From contig JAFZKH010000003.1 in assembly GCA_017553685.1 (NCBI GenBank), positions 1 to 64,000 of the forward strand: DNA of 64,000 bases, written 5' to 3'. The notes below the pieces were generated by a model. That model was not told the origin of the DNA. It did not search any database and saw only the letters and a program-made list of their open reading frames with translations. This stretch comes from Bacilli bacterium. GTDB taxonomy: Bacteria; Bacillota_I; Bacilli_A; RF39; UBA660. Positions 22,978 to 32,534 of this stretch are shown piece after piece. A program made the position numbers and the translations under genes. Position 1 is the first letter of the stretch; the number at the start of each line of letters is the position of its first letter.

Positions 22978-23665
22978 TAATTTGATCAAAGTTTCTAGGA
23001 TATATTCTTTTATTCTTTCCTAGTTTCTTAATCTTAACTAAATTTCTTATTGAATTTTCTATTGGTAATTCAAAACTAATTACATCTTCTAATCTAGATT
23101 CTAATAGTTCTATAGCTTTCATAGAGTCTTTAACTTCATCTTCAAGATTTGCTTTCATAGCAACAAAGTAACCATTTACTTTTACCATAGGCATACAGAT
23201 TTCTACTAATGTATTTAGTTTAGAAACTGCTCTAGATACTACTAAGTCATATTTTTCTCTATGTCTTTTAGCATAATCTTCTCCTCTAGTATGAATAACT
23301 TCTATATCAGTTAATTCTAATTCTTTAATTACTTTATTTAAGAAATTACATCTTTTCTCTAAAGCATCTACTAGAGTAATCTTTAGATTTGGAAAACAAA
23401 TCTTTAGAACTATTCCAGGAAATCCAGCTCCTGTACCAAAGTCTAATACACTTAATTCTTGATTAAGATCTATTGCTTTAATAAGAGTTAATGAATCATA
23501 GAAGTGTTTTAAATAGAAATCATCTTTTTCAGTTATTCTTGTTAGGTTAATTTTTTCATTCTCTTCAATAACTAAGTCATAATATCTATGTAATTTCTTA
23601 CCTTGATTCTTAGTTAAAGTAATACCTATTTCACTTAATAATTCTTTTAATTTATCTATTGTCAT
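22961..23665 (-). CDS. rsmG: 16S rRNA (guanine-N7) methyltransferase
   Basis: A 234-residue RsmG (GidB) that methylates G527 of 16S rRNA. It shows Asp-Phe-Gly-Thr-Gly-Ala-Gly-Phe-Pro-Gly, the SAM loop typical of the family, and Ser-Arg-Ala-Val with Lys-Ala-Asn-Leu after it. It overlaps the end of mnmG by 14 bases and carries its ribosome site GAGG inside that gene, so the two are coupled. Length is normal. Confidence 0.97.
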   Translation of the reverse strand: MTIDKLKELLSEIGITLTKNQGKKLHRYYDLVIEENEKINLTRITEKDDFYLKHFYDSLTLIKAIDLNQELSVLDFGTGAGFPGIVLKICFPNLKITLVDALEKRCNFLNKVIKELELTDIEVIHTRGEDYAKRHREKYDLVVSRAVSKLNTLVEICMPMVKVNGYFVAMKANLEDEVKDSMKAIELLESRLEDVISFELPIENSIRNLVKIKKLGKNKRIYPRNFDQIKKRPL

Positions 23666-25475
23666 TGAAATACCTCTTCATATATACAGTAAGTATAGAT
23701 ATATCTGATGGATTAACACCACTTATTCTTAAGGCTTGTCCTAAAGATAATGGTCTTACTTCTTTTAGTTTAATTCTTGCTTCTGAAGCTAAGTTAGGAA
23801 TATCATCATAATTGATATTTTCAGGTATCTTTTTATTTTCTAGCTTTCTCATTTTATCTGCTTCTTTTCTAGCTTTTTTAATATATCCATCATATTTAAT
23901 AATTATTTCAGCTTGTTCTAGTTCTAAATAATCATATTTATTCTTTAATTTATCTTCTATATCAAATATAGAGTTCTCTACTCTCTTAACATAGTCATAT
24001 AAAGTAATCTTTTTATCAGTTTTAATAGTTATTTCTTTTAATTCATCTAATATTTTATTAATATTATCTTCTTTTTTAACTAATTTATTATATTGTCTCT
24101 TATTTATTAGACCTACTTCATAACCATGTCTTCTAAGTCTTAAATCAGCATTATCACTTCTAAGTAATAATCTATATTCTGCTCTTGAAGTAAGTAATCT
24201 ATATGGATCTCTAACTCCTTTAGTTACTAGATCATCTATTAATACACCAATATAAGCTTCATCTCTTGCTAATATTAATGGTTCTTTACCTTCAATCTTT
24301 AAAGTAGCATTAATACCTGCCATTAAACCTTGGCAAGCAGCTTCTTCATAACCACTAGTACCATTTATTTGACCTGCAGTATATAAATTCTCTATTAATT
24401 TAGTTTCAAGTGATGGATAAAGGTCTCTTGAATCTATTGCATCATACTCAATAGCATAAGCATATCTAAGTATTTTAGCATTTTCTAATCCTGGTAATGA
24501 ATGAACCATCTTTTCTTGTACATCATGAGGCATACTTGTTGAGAATCCTTGTACATATATATCATCAAAGTATTTAGATTCTGGTTCTAAGAATAATTGA
24601 TGTCTTTCTTTATCTTTAAATCTAACTACTTTATCTTCGATAGATGGACAATATCTAGGTCCAGTACCTAATTTTTCTTGAATAGCACCATACATACTAG
24701 ATTTATCTAGGTTATCCATTATTATTTTATGAGTTTCCTCTGTTGTATATGTTAAATAACATGGTTCTTGTTCATCTAATTTATAATATGGTTTATCATC
24801 AAATGAGAATGTATAGTATTTATCATCTCCAGGTTCCATCTTAGTCTTAGAGAAATCTATTGTATCTCTTTGAATTCTAGGCGGAGTACCTGTTTTAAGT
24901 CTTAATATTTTAAATCCTAGTTTTTCTAAGTTTTCACTTAGATATAATGAGGGTCTTGTTCCAGCAGGTCCTGATACTGTTCTAGTATCCCCTACTAAGA
25001 TATTAGCTTTCATATATGTTCCTGTAGTTAAAATAACTGCTTTAGCATATATTTCTTTACCATTAGATAGTTTTACTCCCTTAATAGTATTATCCTCTAT
25101 TAAAAGGTCCTCTACATGGTCCTCTATTATATCTATATTCTTATGTTTTTGTAATTCTTCTTGCATTAGTTTTGGATAAGCAACTTTATCTGCTTGAGCT
25201 CTTAGAGATCTAACAGCAGGTCCTTTACTAAAGTTAAGCATTTTCATTTGTAAAAGAGTTTTATCTGCTATTTTACCCATAACTCCACCTAAGGCATCTA
25301 TTTCTCTTACTACGATACCTTTAGCAGATCCTCCAATATGTGGATTACATGGCATCATAGCTATTTTTTCAATAGATCCTGTTACTAATAAAGTTTTATG
25401 TCCTTTGTTAGCAGCTGCAAATGTTGCTTCACATCCTGCATGACCACCACCAACAACTATTACTTCATAGTCCAT
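23652..25475 (-). CDS. mnmG: tRNA uridine-5-carboxymethylaminomethyl modification enzyme
   Basis: A 607-residue FAD protein (GidA) that, with MnmE, makes the cmnm5 group on U34 of certain tRNAs. The dinucleotide-binding motif Gly-Gly-Gly-His-Ala-Gly-Cys-Glu-Ala is at the N-terminus. Also present are Gly-Pro-Arg-Tyr-Cys-Pro-Ser-Ile-Glu, Gln-Leu-Phe-Leu-Glu-Pro-Glu and the C-terminal helical domain that binds MnmE. Length is slightly below the usual 625. AAAGGAGGTGG precedes ATG. It heads the operon with rsmG. Confidence 0.98.
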   Translation of the reverse strand: MDYEVIVVGGGHAGCEATFAAANKGHKTLLVTGSIEKIAMMPCNPHIGGSAKGIVVREIDALGGVMGKIADKTLLQMKMLNFSKGPAVRSLRAQADKVAYPKLMQEELQKHKNIDIIEDHVEDLLIEDNTIKGVKLSNGKEIYAKAVILTTGTYMKANILVGDTRTVSGPAGTRPSLYLSENLEKLGFKILRLKTGTPPRIQRDTIDFSKTKMEPGDDKYYTFSFDDKPYYKLDEQEPCYLTYTTEETHKIIMDNLDKSSMYGAIQEKLGTGPRYCPSIEDKVVRFKDKERHQLFLEPESKYFDDIYVQGFSTSMPHDVQEKMVHSLPGLENAKILRYAYAIEYDAIDSRDLYPSLETKLIENLYTAGQINGTSGYEEAACQGLMAGINATLKIEGKEPLILARDEAYIGVLIDDLVTKGVRDPYRLLTSRAEYRLLLRSDNADLRLRRHGYEVGLINKRQYNKLVKKEDNINKILDELKEITIKTDKKITLYDYVKRVENSIFDIEDKLKNKYDYLELEQAEIIIKYDGYIKKARKEADKMRKLENKKIPENINYDDIPNLASEARIKLKEVRPLSLGQALRISGVNPSDISILTVYMKRYFNDNR

Positions 25476-25535
25476 GAATCCACCTCCTTTTTAAAAGCAA
25501 AAGTATTATACTACAATATTTATATTATATCAAAT

Positions 25536-25558
25536 AAAAAGAGCATTAGCTCTTTTTT
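25536..25558 (-). terminator. Terminator after the lipoprotein gene
   Basis: AAAAAGAGC (25,536-25,544) pairs with GCTCTTTTT (25,549-25,557), closing the mnmE-gpsA-lipoprotein transcript. Confidence 0.8.
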
Positions 25559-26078
25559 ATTCCCATATAAATGAATTTGCTATATACTCTGCTTCCTCTA
25601 TAACTGATTCTTCATCATCAAATTCAAATATAGTTGCATATACCATTACATATTTATGATCACCCATAATATAATATTGAATTGCTTTTTGATCTTTACC
25701 TTCCAAATTAAATCTAAGTAATGGATAACCATTTGTTGTAGTAGAACCACTAGATGTTAAAGTAGCATTATATGCTTTAGCTTGATTAGCCATTTGATAG
25801 AAAATAGCACTTTTAAAGGAATCTACTTGATCTATTGAATAATAATTAGTTCCACCATTAACAGATATATTATTTGGTCTAGATGAATGTTCATCTTTTT
25901 TATCTACAAAGAATGGCTTATCTTTAGTAGAATGATCCTCTCTTATCATATAATTATCACTTATAGTAAAAGAACCATATCCATCTAATTTAAATTCTTT
26001 AACTTCACTCTTTTTAGTTGTTAAAAAACAACCTGTTACTAATAATAATATTCCTAAAGCTATTAATATCTTTTTCAT
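25557..26078 (-). CDS. Predicted lipoprotein
   Basis: A 173-residue secreted lipoprotein. The signal peptide ends in Leu-Val-Thr-Gly-Cys (lipobox, Cys17), so the protein would be anchored to the outer face of the membrane. The mature part is a single mixed alpha/beta domain with no recognised family. Its start overlaps the stop of gpsA by four bases (ATGA), so it is cotranslated with it. Function unknown. Confidence 0.8.
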   Translation of the reverse strand: MKKILIALGILLLVTGCFLTTKKSEVKEFKLDGYGSFTISDNYMIREDHSTKDKPFFVDKKDEHSSRPNNISVNGGTNYYSIDQVDSFKSAIFYQMANQAKAYNATLTSSGSTTTNGYPLLRFNLEGKDQKAIQYYIMGDHKYVMVYATIFEFDDEESVIEEAEYIANSFIWE

Positions 26079-27082
26079 CTGAATAACACTAATGACTTAA
26101 CTAGGTCATTTCCTTTGTTTGATTTTTTATTTTCGTCCATTGAATTAACAATAGCAGCCTGAATACCATGAATAACAGGACATAATTTTCCATATTTATC
26201 TGCTATCATTAATGCTGATTTAATTGCATTTAATCCCTCAATAGTAGCAGGAGCCATTTTTGCTTTTATTTCTTCAATGCTTTCACCTTTTGCTAATGCT
26301 AATCCACATCTTTTATTTCTAGAATCTAAACTATCTGTTGTAGTAAATAAATCTCCTAAACCAGATAATCCATAGAATGTACTTTCACTAGCTCCTAAAC
26401 AAGAACCAAGTTGTACTATTTCTCTCCATCCAAGTGTTTTAAAAGCTGCTATTTCATTAGATGAGATACCAGATCCTTCAAGAATACCTACTCCAATAGA
26501 TAAAACATTCTTTAATGCTCCACCTACTTGTATTCCTATAGGATCATCACTTGTATATAAATGAGTTTTTTCAGATTCAATTAAATTTTTAAATTTTTCT
26601 GAACCATAATAATCTAAGTATGTATTACCATTTTTAAGTATTTGTTCTGCATGAGCAGGACCTGATATAACATATACCAAACTATTTGTTCCAAGAGTAT
26701 CTTGAATAACCTTAGATAGTACTTGGTCACCTTCCATACCCTTAGTAGCTAATACAATTCTTTGATTATCATCATCAAAATAATCTTTCATATTTTCACA
26801 TGTACTCTTAACAAAATTTGATGCTGTAGCCATAACAATATAACTTGCATCTTCTACTGCATCTTTAAGTGAAGTAGTACACTCAATATCTTCATTAATA
26901 GGTACATTTAATATTGGACAAATATGTTCATTATTAATCTTATTACAATCATTTTCACTATGAGACCATATAGTTACATGTGCATTACCTTTTTCTTCCA
27001 TTAAATGTGCTAAAGCACATCCATATGCACCACTACCTATTACTGTAACTCTCTTTTTTACTTTTACTCTTAATTGTGTCAT
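26075..27082 (-). CDS. gpsA: Glycerol-3-phosphate dehydrogenase [NAD(P)+]
   Basis: A 335-residue GpsA that reduces dihydroxyacetone phosphate to glycerol-3-phosphate for phospholipid synthesis. The nucleotide loop is Gly-Ser-Gly-Ala-Tyr-Gly, and the substrate region shows Ser-Gly-Pro-Ala-His-Ala-Glu and the catalytic Lys in Gly-Ala-Leu-Lys-Asn-Val. Later blocks are Gly-Leu-Ser-Gly-Leu-Gly-Asp-Leu and Ser-Arg-Asn. It starts six bases after mnmE and shares its transcript. Confidence 0.95.
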   Translation of the reverse strand: MTQLRVKVKKRVTVIGSGAYGCALAHLMEEKGNAHVTIWSHSENDCNKINNEHICPILNVPINEDIECTTSLKDAVEDASYIVMATASNFVKSTCENMKDYFDDDNQRIVLATKGMEGDQVLSKVIQDTLGTNSLVYVISGPAHAEQILKNGNTYLDYYGSEKFKNLIESEKTHLYTSDDPIGIQVGGALKNVLSIGVGILEGSGISSNEIAAFKTLGWREIVQLGSCLGASESTFYGLSGLGDLFTTTDSLDSRNKRCGLALAKGESIEEIKAKMAPATIEGLNAIKSALMIADKYGKLCPVIHGIQAAIVNSMDENKKSNKGNDLVKSLVLFR

Positions 27083-27088
27083 AATTAC

Positions 27089-28432
27089 CTACTTTCCTAA
27101 GCAGAAGTTAGCAAATAACCTATCAATAAGTTTTTCATCATAACTTTCGCCTATAATTTCATTTAATGTTTCACATATTTCTTTAATATCTATTTCAAGT
27201 ATATCAATTGGTAAACCATCATTCAATGATTTTATTAAATTATTATTAATAGATATAGCTTTTTTAACTAATGATATTTGTCTACTATTAGATAAATATG
27301 TTAATTCTTTATTATTTAGTTCTTCTAAATTATATAAATCACTTATTTTATCTTTTAAGATACTAATATCTTTAGTAGCACATATTTTAACTATTTCACC
27401 ATCTAATTCAGATTCATCTAATTTAGTTTCTAGATCAACCTTATTAATAGCAATTATTCTTTTCTTATCTTTAGTTAACTCTAATAATTCTTTATCCTCT
27501 TTAGTTAGAGGTTCATTATTATTTAAAACTAATATTATTAAATCAGCTTCTTTAATTAATCCAAGAGATTTCTCTACTCCTATCTTTTCTACTACATCTT
27601 CAGTATTTCTAATACCTGCAGTATCAATTAAATTAAGTAAAACTCCGCCTACCCTAATTTGTCCTTCTACTATATCTCTAGTTGTTCCAGCAATATCAGT
27701 AACAATTGCTTTTTCTTCATTAATTAGTTTATTTAGTATAGAACTCTTTCCGACGTTCGGTCTACCTATTATTAGAGTATTTATACCCTCTTTTATAATT
27801 TTACCGTTCTCAGACTCTTTTAAAAGCTTGTTTAATTTCTCATCTATAAATGAAGTAATATCTTTTATGTTATCTATAGTCATTACTTCTATATCTTCAT
27901 ATTCTGGATAATCTATATTAACTTCTATATTAGAGTTAATATCATATAATCTATCTACTATTTCATGAATTAAGTTGGATATCTTTCCTTCAATACCATT
28001 CATAGCAAGTTTTCTAGCATTTTCTGTTTTAGCATCTATCATGTCCATTACAGATTCAGCTTCTAATAAATCTATTCTTCCATTTAAGAAAGCTCTCTTA
28101 GTAAATTCTCCAGGTTCTGCTAATCTGGCACCATTATTTAATAATAATTCTAATACTTTATTAGTAGCACTAATACCACCATGACAATTTATTTCTACAA
28201 TATCTTCTTTAGTAAATGTTTTAGGTGCCTTCATTAAAGATACCATTACTTCATCTATTACTTCTTTACCATCAACTATATGACCATAATTAATAGTATG
28301 ACTATCCATTTTAGATAGATCTCTATCATATATCTTATTTACTATATCTATTGCTTCATCTCCACTAACTCTAACAATAGATATTGCTCCTATACCTACT
28401 GCTGTAGATATAGCACAAATAGTATCATTCAT
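27089..28432 (-). CDS. mnmE: tRNA modification GTPase
   Basis: A 447-residue MnmE, partner of MnmG in U34 modification. The N-terminal folate-binding domain covers about 1-118. The G domain has Gly-Arg-Pro-Asn-Val-Gly-Lys-Ser-Ser, Asp-Thr-Ala-Gly and Asn-Lys-Val-Asp, and the protein ends in Cys-Leu-Gly-Lys, the conserved tail. Length is normal. AAGGAGG precedes ATG. The preceding 130 bases contain no gene and probably its promoter. Confidence 0.98.
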   Translation of the reverse strand: MNDTICAISTAVGIGAISIVRVSGDEAIDIVNKIYDRDLSKMDSHTINYGHIVDGKEVIDEVMVSLMKAPKTFTKEDIVEINCHGGISATNKVLELLLNNGARLAEPGEFTKRAFLNGRIDLLEAESVMDMIDAKTENARKLAMNGIEGKISNLIHEIVDRLYDINSNIEVNIDYPEYEDIEVMTIDNIKDITSFIDEKLNKLLKESENGKIIKEGINTLIIGRPNVGKSSILNKLINEEKAIVTDIAGTTRDIVEGQIRVGGVLLNLIDTAGIRNTEDVVEKIGVEKSLGLIKEADLIILVLNNNEPLTKEDKELLELTKDKKRIIAINKVDLETKLDESELDGEIVKICATKDISILKDKISDLYNLEELNNKELTYLSNSRQISLVKKAISINNNLIKSLNDGLPIDILEIDIKEICETLNEIIGESYDEKLIDRLFANFCLGK

Positions 28433-28568
28433 GGTATCCCTCCTTTTTTAGATTTAAGTATTATAACTCATAATCAAATTTTTGACTACAATATCCTATT
28501 ATAATAATAACATTTTTATAAATATAATAGTTAATTATCAAATACACTTAACATAAATAGTGTAAAAA

Positions 28569-28590
28569 AAAACAATCAAATGATTGTTTT
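28569..28590 (-). terminator. Terminator of the rpmH-rnpA-yidC-jag operon
   Basis: AAAACAATC pairs with GATTGTTTT across an AAAT loop, with a T-run on the minus strand, just past the jag stop. Confidence 0.8.
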
Positions 28591-29201
28591 TATTCTTCAG
28601 TAGGTTTAATTACTACAGCTCTATTAGGTTCTTCTCCTTCACTTTCAGTAGTAATTCCTTTGAAATCTTTAAGAACTTCATGGATTAATCTTCTTTCATA
28701 AGAGTTCATTGAATCCATTCTTATAGGTTCTTTAGTTTTTTGAACTTCTTTAGCTAATTTCTTAGCAAGAATTTCTATATGTTTTTGATTTTTTTCTTTA
28801 TAGTTTTCAACATCTAAAATAATATTTATATGCATACCAGTTTCTTTTGTTAAAACTGCTCTTAAAACATTTTGAATTGATGAAAGAGTTCTTCCTTCTT
28901 TACCAATTAATATAGAAGTATTTTCTGGATGAAGAATTATCTTTAAATAATTATCTTTTCTAAGAGTTTCAAAGTTAACTCCTATACCCATACCTTCAAC
29001 TAATGTTTTTAAATATTCTTTTGAGAATGCTAATACATCACTTTTTAATACTACAGTTAATGTATATTTCTTTTTCTTTAATAACCCCACAGTTTCTTCT
29101 TTTACTGAAGTTAACATTTCTTCTTCTTTAACATTTAATTCTTTTAATGCTTGAAGTGTTAATTCTTCTAAATTTTTACCCTCGTATGTATATATTTTCA
29201 T
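28590..29201 (-). CDS. jag: Jag / KhpB RNA-binding protein
   Basis: A 203-residue RNA-binding protein with the three standard parts: a Jag-N domain (about 1-52, Lys-Ile-Tyr-Thr-Tyr-Glu-Gly-Lys), a KH domain with the GxxG-like Gly-Lys-Glu-Gly loop, and a C-terminal R3H domain with Ser-Tyr-Glu-Arg-Arg-Leu-Ile-His. In Firmicutes it acts with KhpA in cell elongation and RNA control. It follows yidC with one base between. Confidence 0.96.
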   Translation of the reverse strand: MKIYTYEGKNLEELTLQALKELNVKEEEMLTSVKEETVGLLKKKKYTLTVVLKSDVLAFSKEYLKTLVEGMGIGVNFETLRKDNYLKIILHPENTSILIGKEGRTLSSIQNVLRAVLTKETGMHINIILDVENYKEKNQKHIEILAKKLAKEVQKTKEPIRMDSMNSYERRLIHEVLKDFKGITTESEGEEPNRAVVIKPTEE

Positions 29202-29202
29202 T

Positions 29203-30141
29203 TTATTCTGCCTTTCTTTTTTTAATTAATATAATAACTAAATTTTGAAGGATTGTAAATACTGTACTTGCAATCCAATATAATGATAATGCTACTGGTA
29301 AATTTAAAGCCATAAATGTAATCATACCAGTCATCATTATACTCATAACATTTTGATTCATTCCTGGTTGTTCTGGTTGAGAATTTCTATTCATAAAGAA
29401 TGATAGGAATGTTGATCCTGCTATTAAAATTATAATTATTATATATGCCCAATGTCCTCCAGAGATAGCTTTCATTGGTGTAGTACCAAGAACTAAACTA
29501 AATAATTTACCTTCAAATATTACTGGTACTCTATTAATTGCTTCATAAAATGCCATAACTAATGGTAATTGAATGAATGCAAATAAGCAACTTGATAATG
29601 GATTAATCTTATATTTCTTATATAGAACCATCATTTCTTGAGATTTCTTTTGTTGTGATTCTTGATCATCTTTTCCTTCATATTTCTTATTTAATCTATC
29701 AAGTTCTGGTTGCATTTTCTTCATATTTTCTGATTGTTCAATAGTCTTATATGAGAATGGAACAAGTAATAATCTAATTAATACACCAAGTAATACAATT
29801 GTAATACCATAGTTACCAATGAATTTATTAGCTCTTACTATAATCCATGCTAATGGTTTAACAAATAAGTTTTCCCATAATCCTTCATATTTACTATCTT
29901 TAATTTTAAAATTTTCACACTTAGGTAATTTAGAAATATCAATTTTTTTCTTATATTTGTTATATTCCTTAATTAAACCTTTTGATTCAGGTTGACATAA
30001 TATATTTTCATACATAGTCATTCTAACAGAGTTATTTTCATAAACAACTGCTTTTTTACCATCTTTTAATACTTTAGTACATCCAGTTAATAAGAATAAA
30101 GCTAGGAATAATACTAAAAACTTCTTAATGTTCTTTTTCAT
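29203..30141 (-). CDS. yidC: Membrane protein insertase
   Basis: A 312-residue YidC/SpoIIIJ/Oxa1-type insertase. The signal peptide ends in Leu-Leu-Thr-Gly-Cys, a lipobox. Five membrane helices follow between about 90 and 305, with the family's cytoplasmic hairpin of charged residues after the second helix (about 135-170). The Arg facing the membrane groove lies in Gly-Val-Leu-Ile-Arg-Leu-Leu. It ends in a basic tail. It sits between rnpA and jag as in other Firmicutes. Confidence 0.96.
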   Translation of the reverse strand: MKKNIKKFLVLFLALFLLTGCTKVLKDGKKAVVYENNSVRMTMYENILCQPESKGLIKEYNKYKKKIDISKLPKCENFKIKDSKYEGLWENLFVKPLAWIIVRANKFIGNYGITIVLLGVLIRLLLVPFSYKTIEQSENMKKMQPELDRLNKKYEGKDDQESQQKKSQEMMVLYKKYKINPLSSCLFAFIQLPLVMAFYEAINRVPVIFEGKLFSLVLGTTPMKAISGGHWAYIIIIILIAGSTFLSFFMNRNSQPEQPGMNQNVMSIMMTGMITFMALNLPVALSLYWIASTVFTILQNLVIILIKKRKAE

Positions 30142-30150
30142 TTTGATCTC

Positions 30151-30471
30151 CTATTTTAATATATTTAATAATTCATCTTTCTTTTGTTCATAATCAAGCG
30201 ATGTAATGTCTTTCCTTAATATTATAACATAGTCCATGTTTCTTTTAAATGATAAATTACTCTTATCTATTATATCTTTTATTTGCCTTTTATTCTTATT
30301 TCTAATAACTGCATTACCTAATTTTTTAGATACACATATACAAAATCTATAATATTTATTATCATTTTTTTCCTTATTATATATATAATAGTATCTATTA
30401 TAGACTTTATGACCAGTTTGAATTATATCATTAATCTCTGATTCTTTCTTAATTATATTTAATTTTTTCAT
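30151..30471 (-). CDS. rnpA: RNase P protein component
   Basis: A 106-residue protein subunit of RNase P, which trims the 5' leaders of tRNAs. The conserved Lys-Leu-Gly-Asn-Ala-Val-x-Arg-Asn-x-x-Lys-Arg block is present at about 61-74 as Ile-Arg-Asn-Lys-Asn-Lys-Arg. It is slightly shorter than usual at the C-terminus. AAGGGGATC precedes ATG, and a hairpin with a T-run separates it from rpmH. Confidence 0.93.
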   Translation of the reverse strand: MKKLNIIKKESEINDIIQTGHKVYNRYYYIYNKEKNDNKYYRFCICVSKKLGNAVIRNKNKRQIKDIIDKSNLSFKRNMDYVIILRKDITSLDYEQKKDELLNILK

Positions 30472-30489
30472 ATTCAGATCCCCTTATAC

Positions 30490-30510
30490 AAAAAAAACCA
30501 CATGTTGTGG
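30490..30510 (-). terminator. Attenuator-like hairpin between rpmH and rnpA
   Basis: CCACA (30,498-30,502) pairs with TGTGG (30,506-30,510) and is followed on the minus strand by eight T. It lies five bases past the rpmH stop and would adjust rnpA expression relative to rpmH. Confidence 0.75.
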
Positions 30511-30514
30511 ATTA

Positions 30515-30637
30515 TTATTTAGATAATACTTTTCTTCCTTTTTTTCTTCTACTATTTAAAACGTTACCTTTTACTCTTGAGAAGAATCCATGAGTTTTTT
30601 TCATTTTTCTATTATTTGGTTGAAATGTTCTTTTCAT
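30515..30637 (-). CDS. rpmH: 50S ribosomal protein L34
   Basis: A 40-residue L34: it begins [10 protein letters not shown] and ends Lys-Gly-Arg-Lys-Val-Leu-Ser-Lys. Both ends are family marks; it is a few residues shorter than the usual 44. GGGAGGTG precedes ATG by nine bases. It is the first gene of the leftward operon at the origin and marks the rpmH side of oriC. Confidence 0.97.
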   Translation of the reverse strand: MKRTFQPNNRKMKKTHGFFSRVKGNVLNSRRKKGRKVLSK

Positions 30638-30779
30638 ATATTACACCTCCCAGGTCCATAAAACATATAAAATTATACTTTTTTTTATGTGTAATGTCAA
30701 CAAATTTAGAATATTTTTATAAAATAACAACTTTTTAACAGTTTACTGTGTACAAATGAGTTAAAAATCCTTATAATAT

Positions 30780-30960
30780 ATAACTAATAAAATTATCCAC
30801 AAATATCCACAATTACCATAAAATAAGCAAATTGTGTATAAATTAACTGTTGATAAGTAAATTTGTGGAAAGTGTGGAAAACTATAATTTATGTAATAAT
30901 ATCAATATAATTAAAAATATTGTCCTGTGGACAATAATGTGGAAAGTGATTTTTTTGTTG
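30780..30960. other. oriC: oriC part 1: DnaA-box cluster upstream of dnaA
   Basis: The rpmH-dnaA spacer (30,638-31,026) is AT-rich and has no ORF. It contains a consensus DnaA box TTATCCACA (30,793-30,801), a near box ATATCCACA (30,803-30,811), and reverse-orientation near boxes TGTGGAAA at 30,864-30,871, 30,873-30,880 and 30,938-30,945. A 7-bp hairpin ATTGTCC/GGACAAT (about 30,919-30,935) lies among them. Gene order and boxes identify the bacterial origin. Confidence 0.9.
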
Positions 30961-30985
30961 ATTTTAAACAAAATTATGATATTAT
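30958..30985 (+). promoter_or_regulatory. Likely dnaA promoter
   Basis: TTGATT (30,958-30,963) and TATTAT (30,980-30,985) are 16 bases apart, 40 bases before the dnaA start. The flanking DnaA boxes would allow autoregulation. Confidence 0.55.
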
Positions 30986-31026
30986 TTAGTTAGAATGTTA
31001 CTACAAAAATAGGGTGGTGAGGAACA

Positions 31027-32397
31027 ATGGACAATAAGGAATTATTGTGGAAGAAATTTTTGTCTCTGATCAAGAAAAAAGTATCTTCTTTAGGATATGA
31101 TACCTGGTTTAAAGATACTGAATTAGTTGATTTAAATGAAGAAGCTATTGTTTTAGTTCCTTCAATTACTCACAAAAAACATTTAGAACAAAGCTATAAA
31201 GATATGATGGAAGAAGTTCTAAACAGTATAACTGGTACTAATTTCAATATGGTATTTGTTTTATCTGATGAAATAAAAGACTTAGATACTAAAAAAGAAG
31301 AAAAGATTGAAACGGCTCCTGAAGAAGATAATTCTTATAAAAATAGGAAAATTACTAATTTAAATCCTACATATACATTTAATAGTTTTATGGTAGGAGG
31401 TAGTAATGAATTTGCTAGAACTGCTGCATTAGCTGTAGCAGAAAATCCTGGTAAAATATATAATCCATTCTTTATTTATGGTAATAGTGGATTAGGTAAA
31501 ACACATTTAATGCATGCTATAGGTAATTATATTGTTGATAATTCAAATTTAAGAGTTTTATATGTAACAAGTGAAACATTTATTAATGATTTCCTTGGTA
31601 TAAGTAGAAAAAATATAGATGGAAATAACTTTGATTATATTGAAGCATTCAAAAATAAATATAGAAATATAGATGTATTATTAATAGATGATATACAATT
31701 TCTTGGAACTGCTCCTAAATCACAAGCAGAGTTTTTCCACACATTTAATACATTATTTGATGAAAAGAAACAAATTATAATATCTTCTGATAATTCACCA
31801 GATGATTTAAGAAATCTAGAAGATAGATTAAAAACTAGATTTAACTGGGGATTAAAAGTTAATATTTATCCACCAGATAATGAATTAAAGAAAAAAATAC
31901 TTAAAAATAAGTTAACAAATATGACATATGCTAAAGATATGGATGAAGAAGTAATTGATTTTATTACTAATGTATCTGAATCTGATGTAAGAAGTCTTGA
32001 AGGAATGCTTACTAGAGTTTGTGCATATGCAGAAATGTTTAATGTAGAAAAAATAACTGAAGAATTAGCTATAGAAGCTCTTCAAGGATCATTTAATGGT
32101 AATGTTGCTACTAAGAATAATATTCAAAAGATACAAAAGATAGTAGCAGACTATTATGGAATAACAATAGATGATTTAAAAGGAAAGAAAAGAGTAGCTA
32201 AAGTATCTCTTCCAAGACATATTGCTATTTATTTATGTAGAACTATGACAGATGAATCATTTCCTAGAATAGGAATGGAATTTGGAGGAAGAGATCATTC
32301 TACAGTAATGAATTCTTGTGATAAGATAAGTACTGATATAAAAAATAATGAAAAATTAAAAGAAGTAATAGAGGAGTTGAAGAAAAAAATTAAATAG
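31027..32397 (+). CDS. dnaA: Chromosomal replication initiator
   Basis: A 456-residue DnaA. Domain I is 1-85, a charged linker follows, domain III (about 115-330) is an AAA+ ATPase with Gly-Asn-Ser-Gly-Leu-Gly-Lys-Thr and Leu-Leu-Ile-Asp-Asp. Domain IV ends with the DnaA-box-binding signature Gly-Arg-Asp-His-Ser-Thr-Val. Length is normal. GGTGAGG lies before ATG. Boxes lie on both sides of the gene, consistent with a bipartite origin. Confidence 0.98.
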   Translation: MDNKELLWKKFLSLIKKKVSSLGYDTWFKDTELVDLNEEAIVLVPSITHKKHLEQSYKDMMEEVLNSITGTNFNMVFVLSDEIKDLDTKKEEKIETAPEEDNSYKNRKITNLNPTYTFNSFMVGGSNEFARTAALAVAENPGKIYNPFFIYGNSGLGKTHLMHAIGNYIVDNSNLRVLYVTSETFINDFLGISRKNIDGNNFDYIEAFKNKYRNIDVLLIDDIQFLGTAPKSQAEFFHTFNTLFDEKKQIIISSDNSPDDLRNLEDRLKTRFNWGLKVNIYPPDNELKKKILKNKLTNMTYAKDMDEEVIDFITNVSESDVRSLEGMLTRVCAYAEMFNVEKITEELAIEALQGSFNGNVATKNNIQKIQKIVADYYGITIDDLKGKKRVAKVSLPRHIAIYLCRTMTDESFPRIGMEFGGRDHSTVMNSCDKISTDIKNNEKLKEVIEELKKKIK

Positions 32398-32534
32398 AAG
32401 TGGATAAATAAAAGTTATTAACAATTTATAAACAATCACTATTCCTTATAAATAAATGAAATAGGGTAGTTATAAACATTATCCACTGCAATAATAATAA
32501 AATATATAATAAAAAATAATAGGAGGAAACCAAA
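32398..32534. other. oriC: oriC part 2: dnaA-dnaN spacer with unwinding region
   Basis: Two DnaA boxes of the same form face each other: AGTGGATAA (32,399-32,407) and TTATCCACT (32,479-32,487). After the second, GC is followed by repeated AAT triplets and a very AT-rich run to 32,520. That is the layout of a DnaA-trio and DNA-unwinding element in the Bacillus-type origin. Confidence 0.8.
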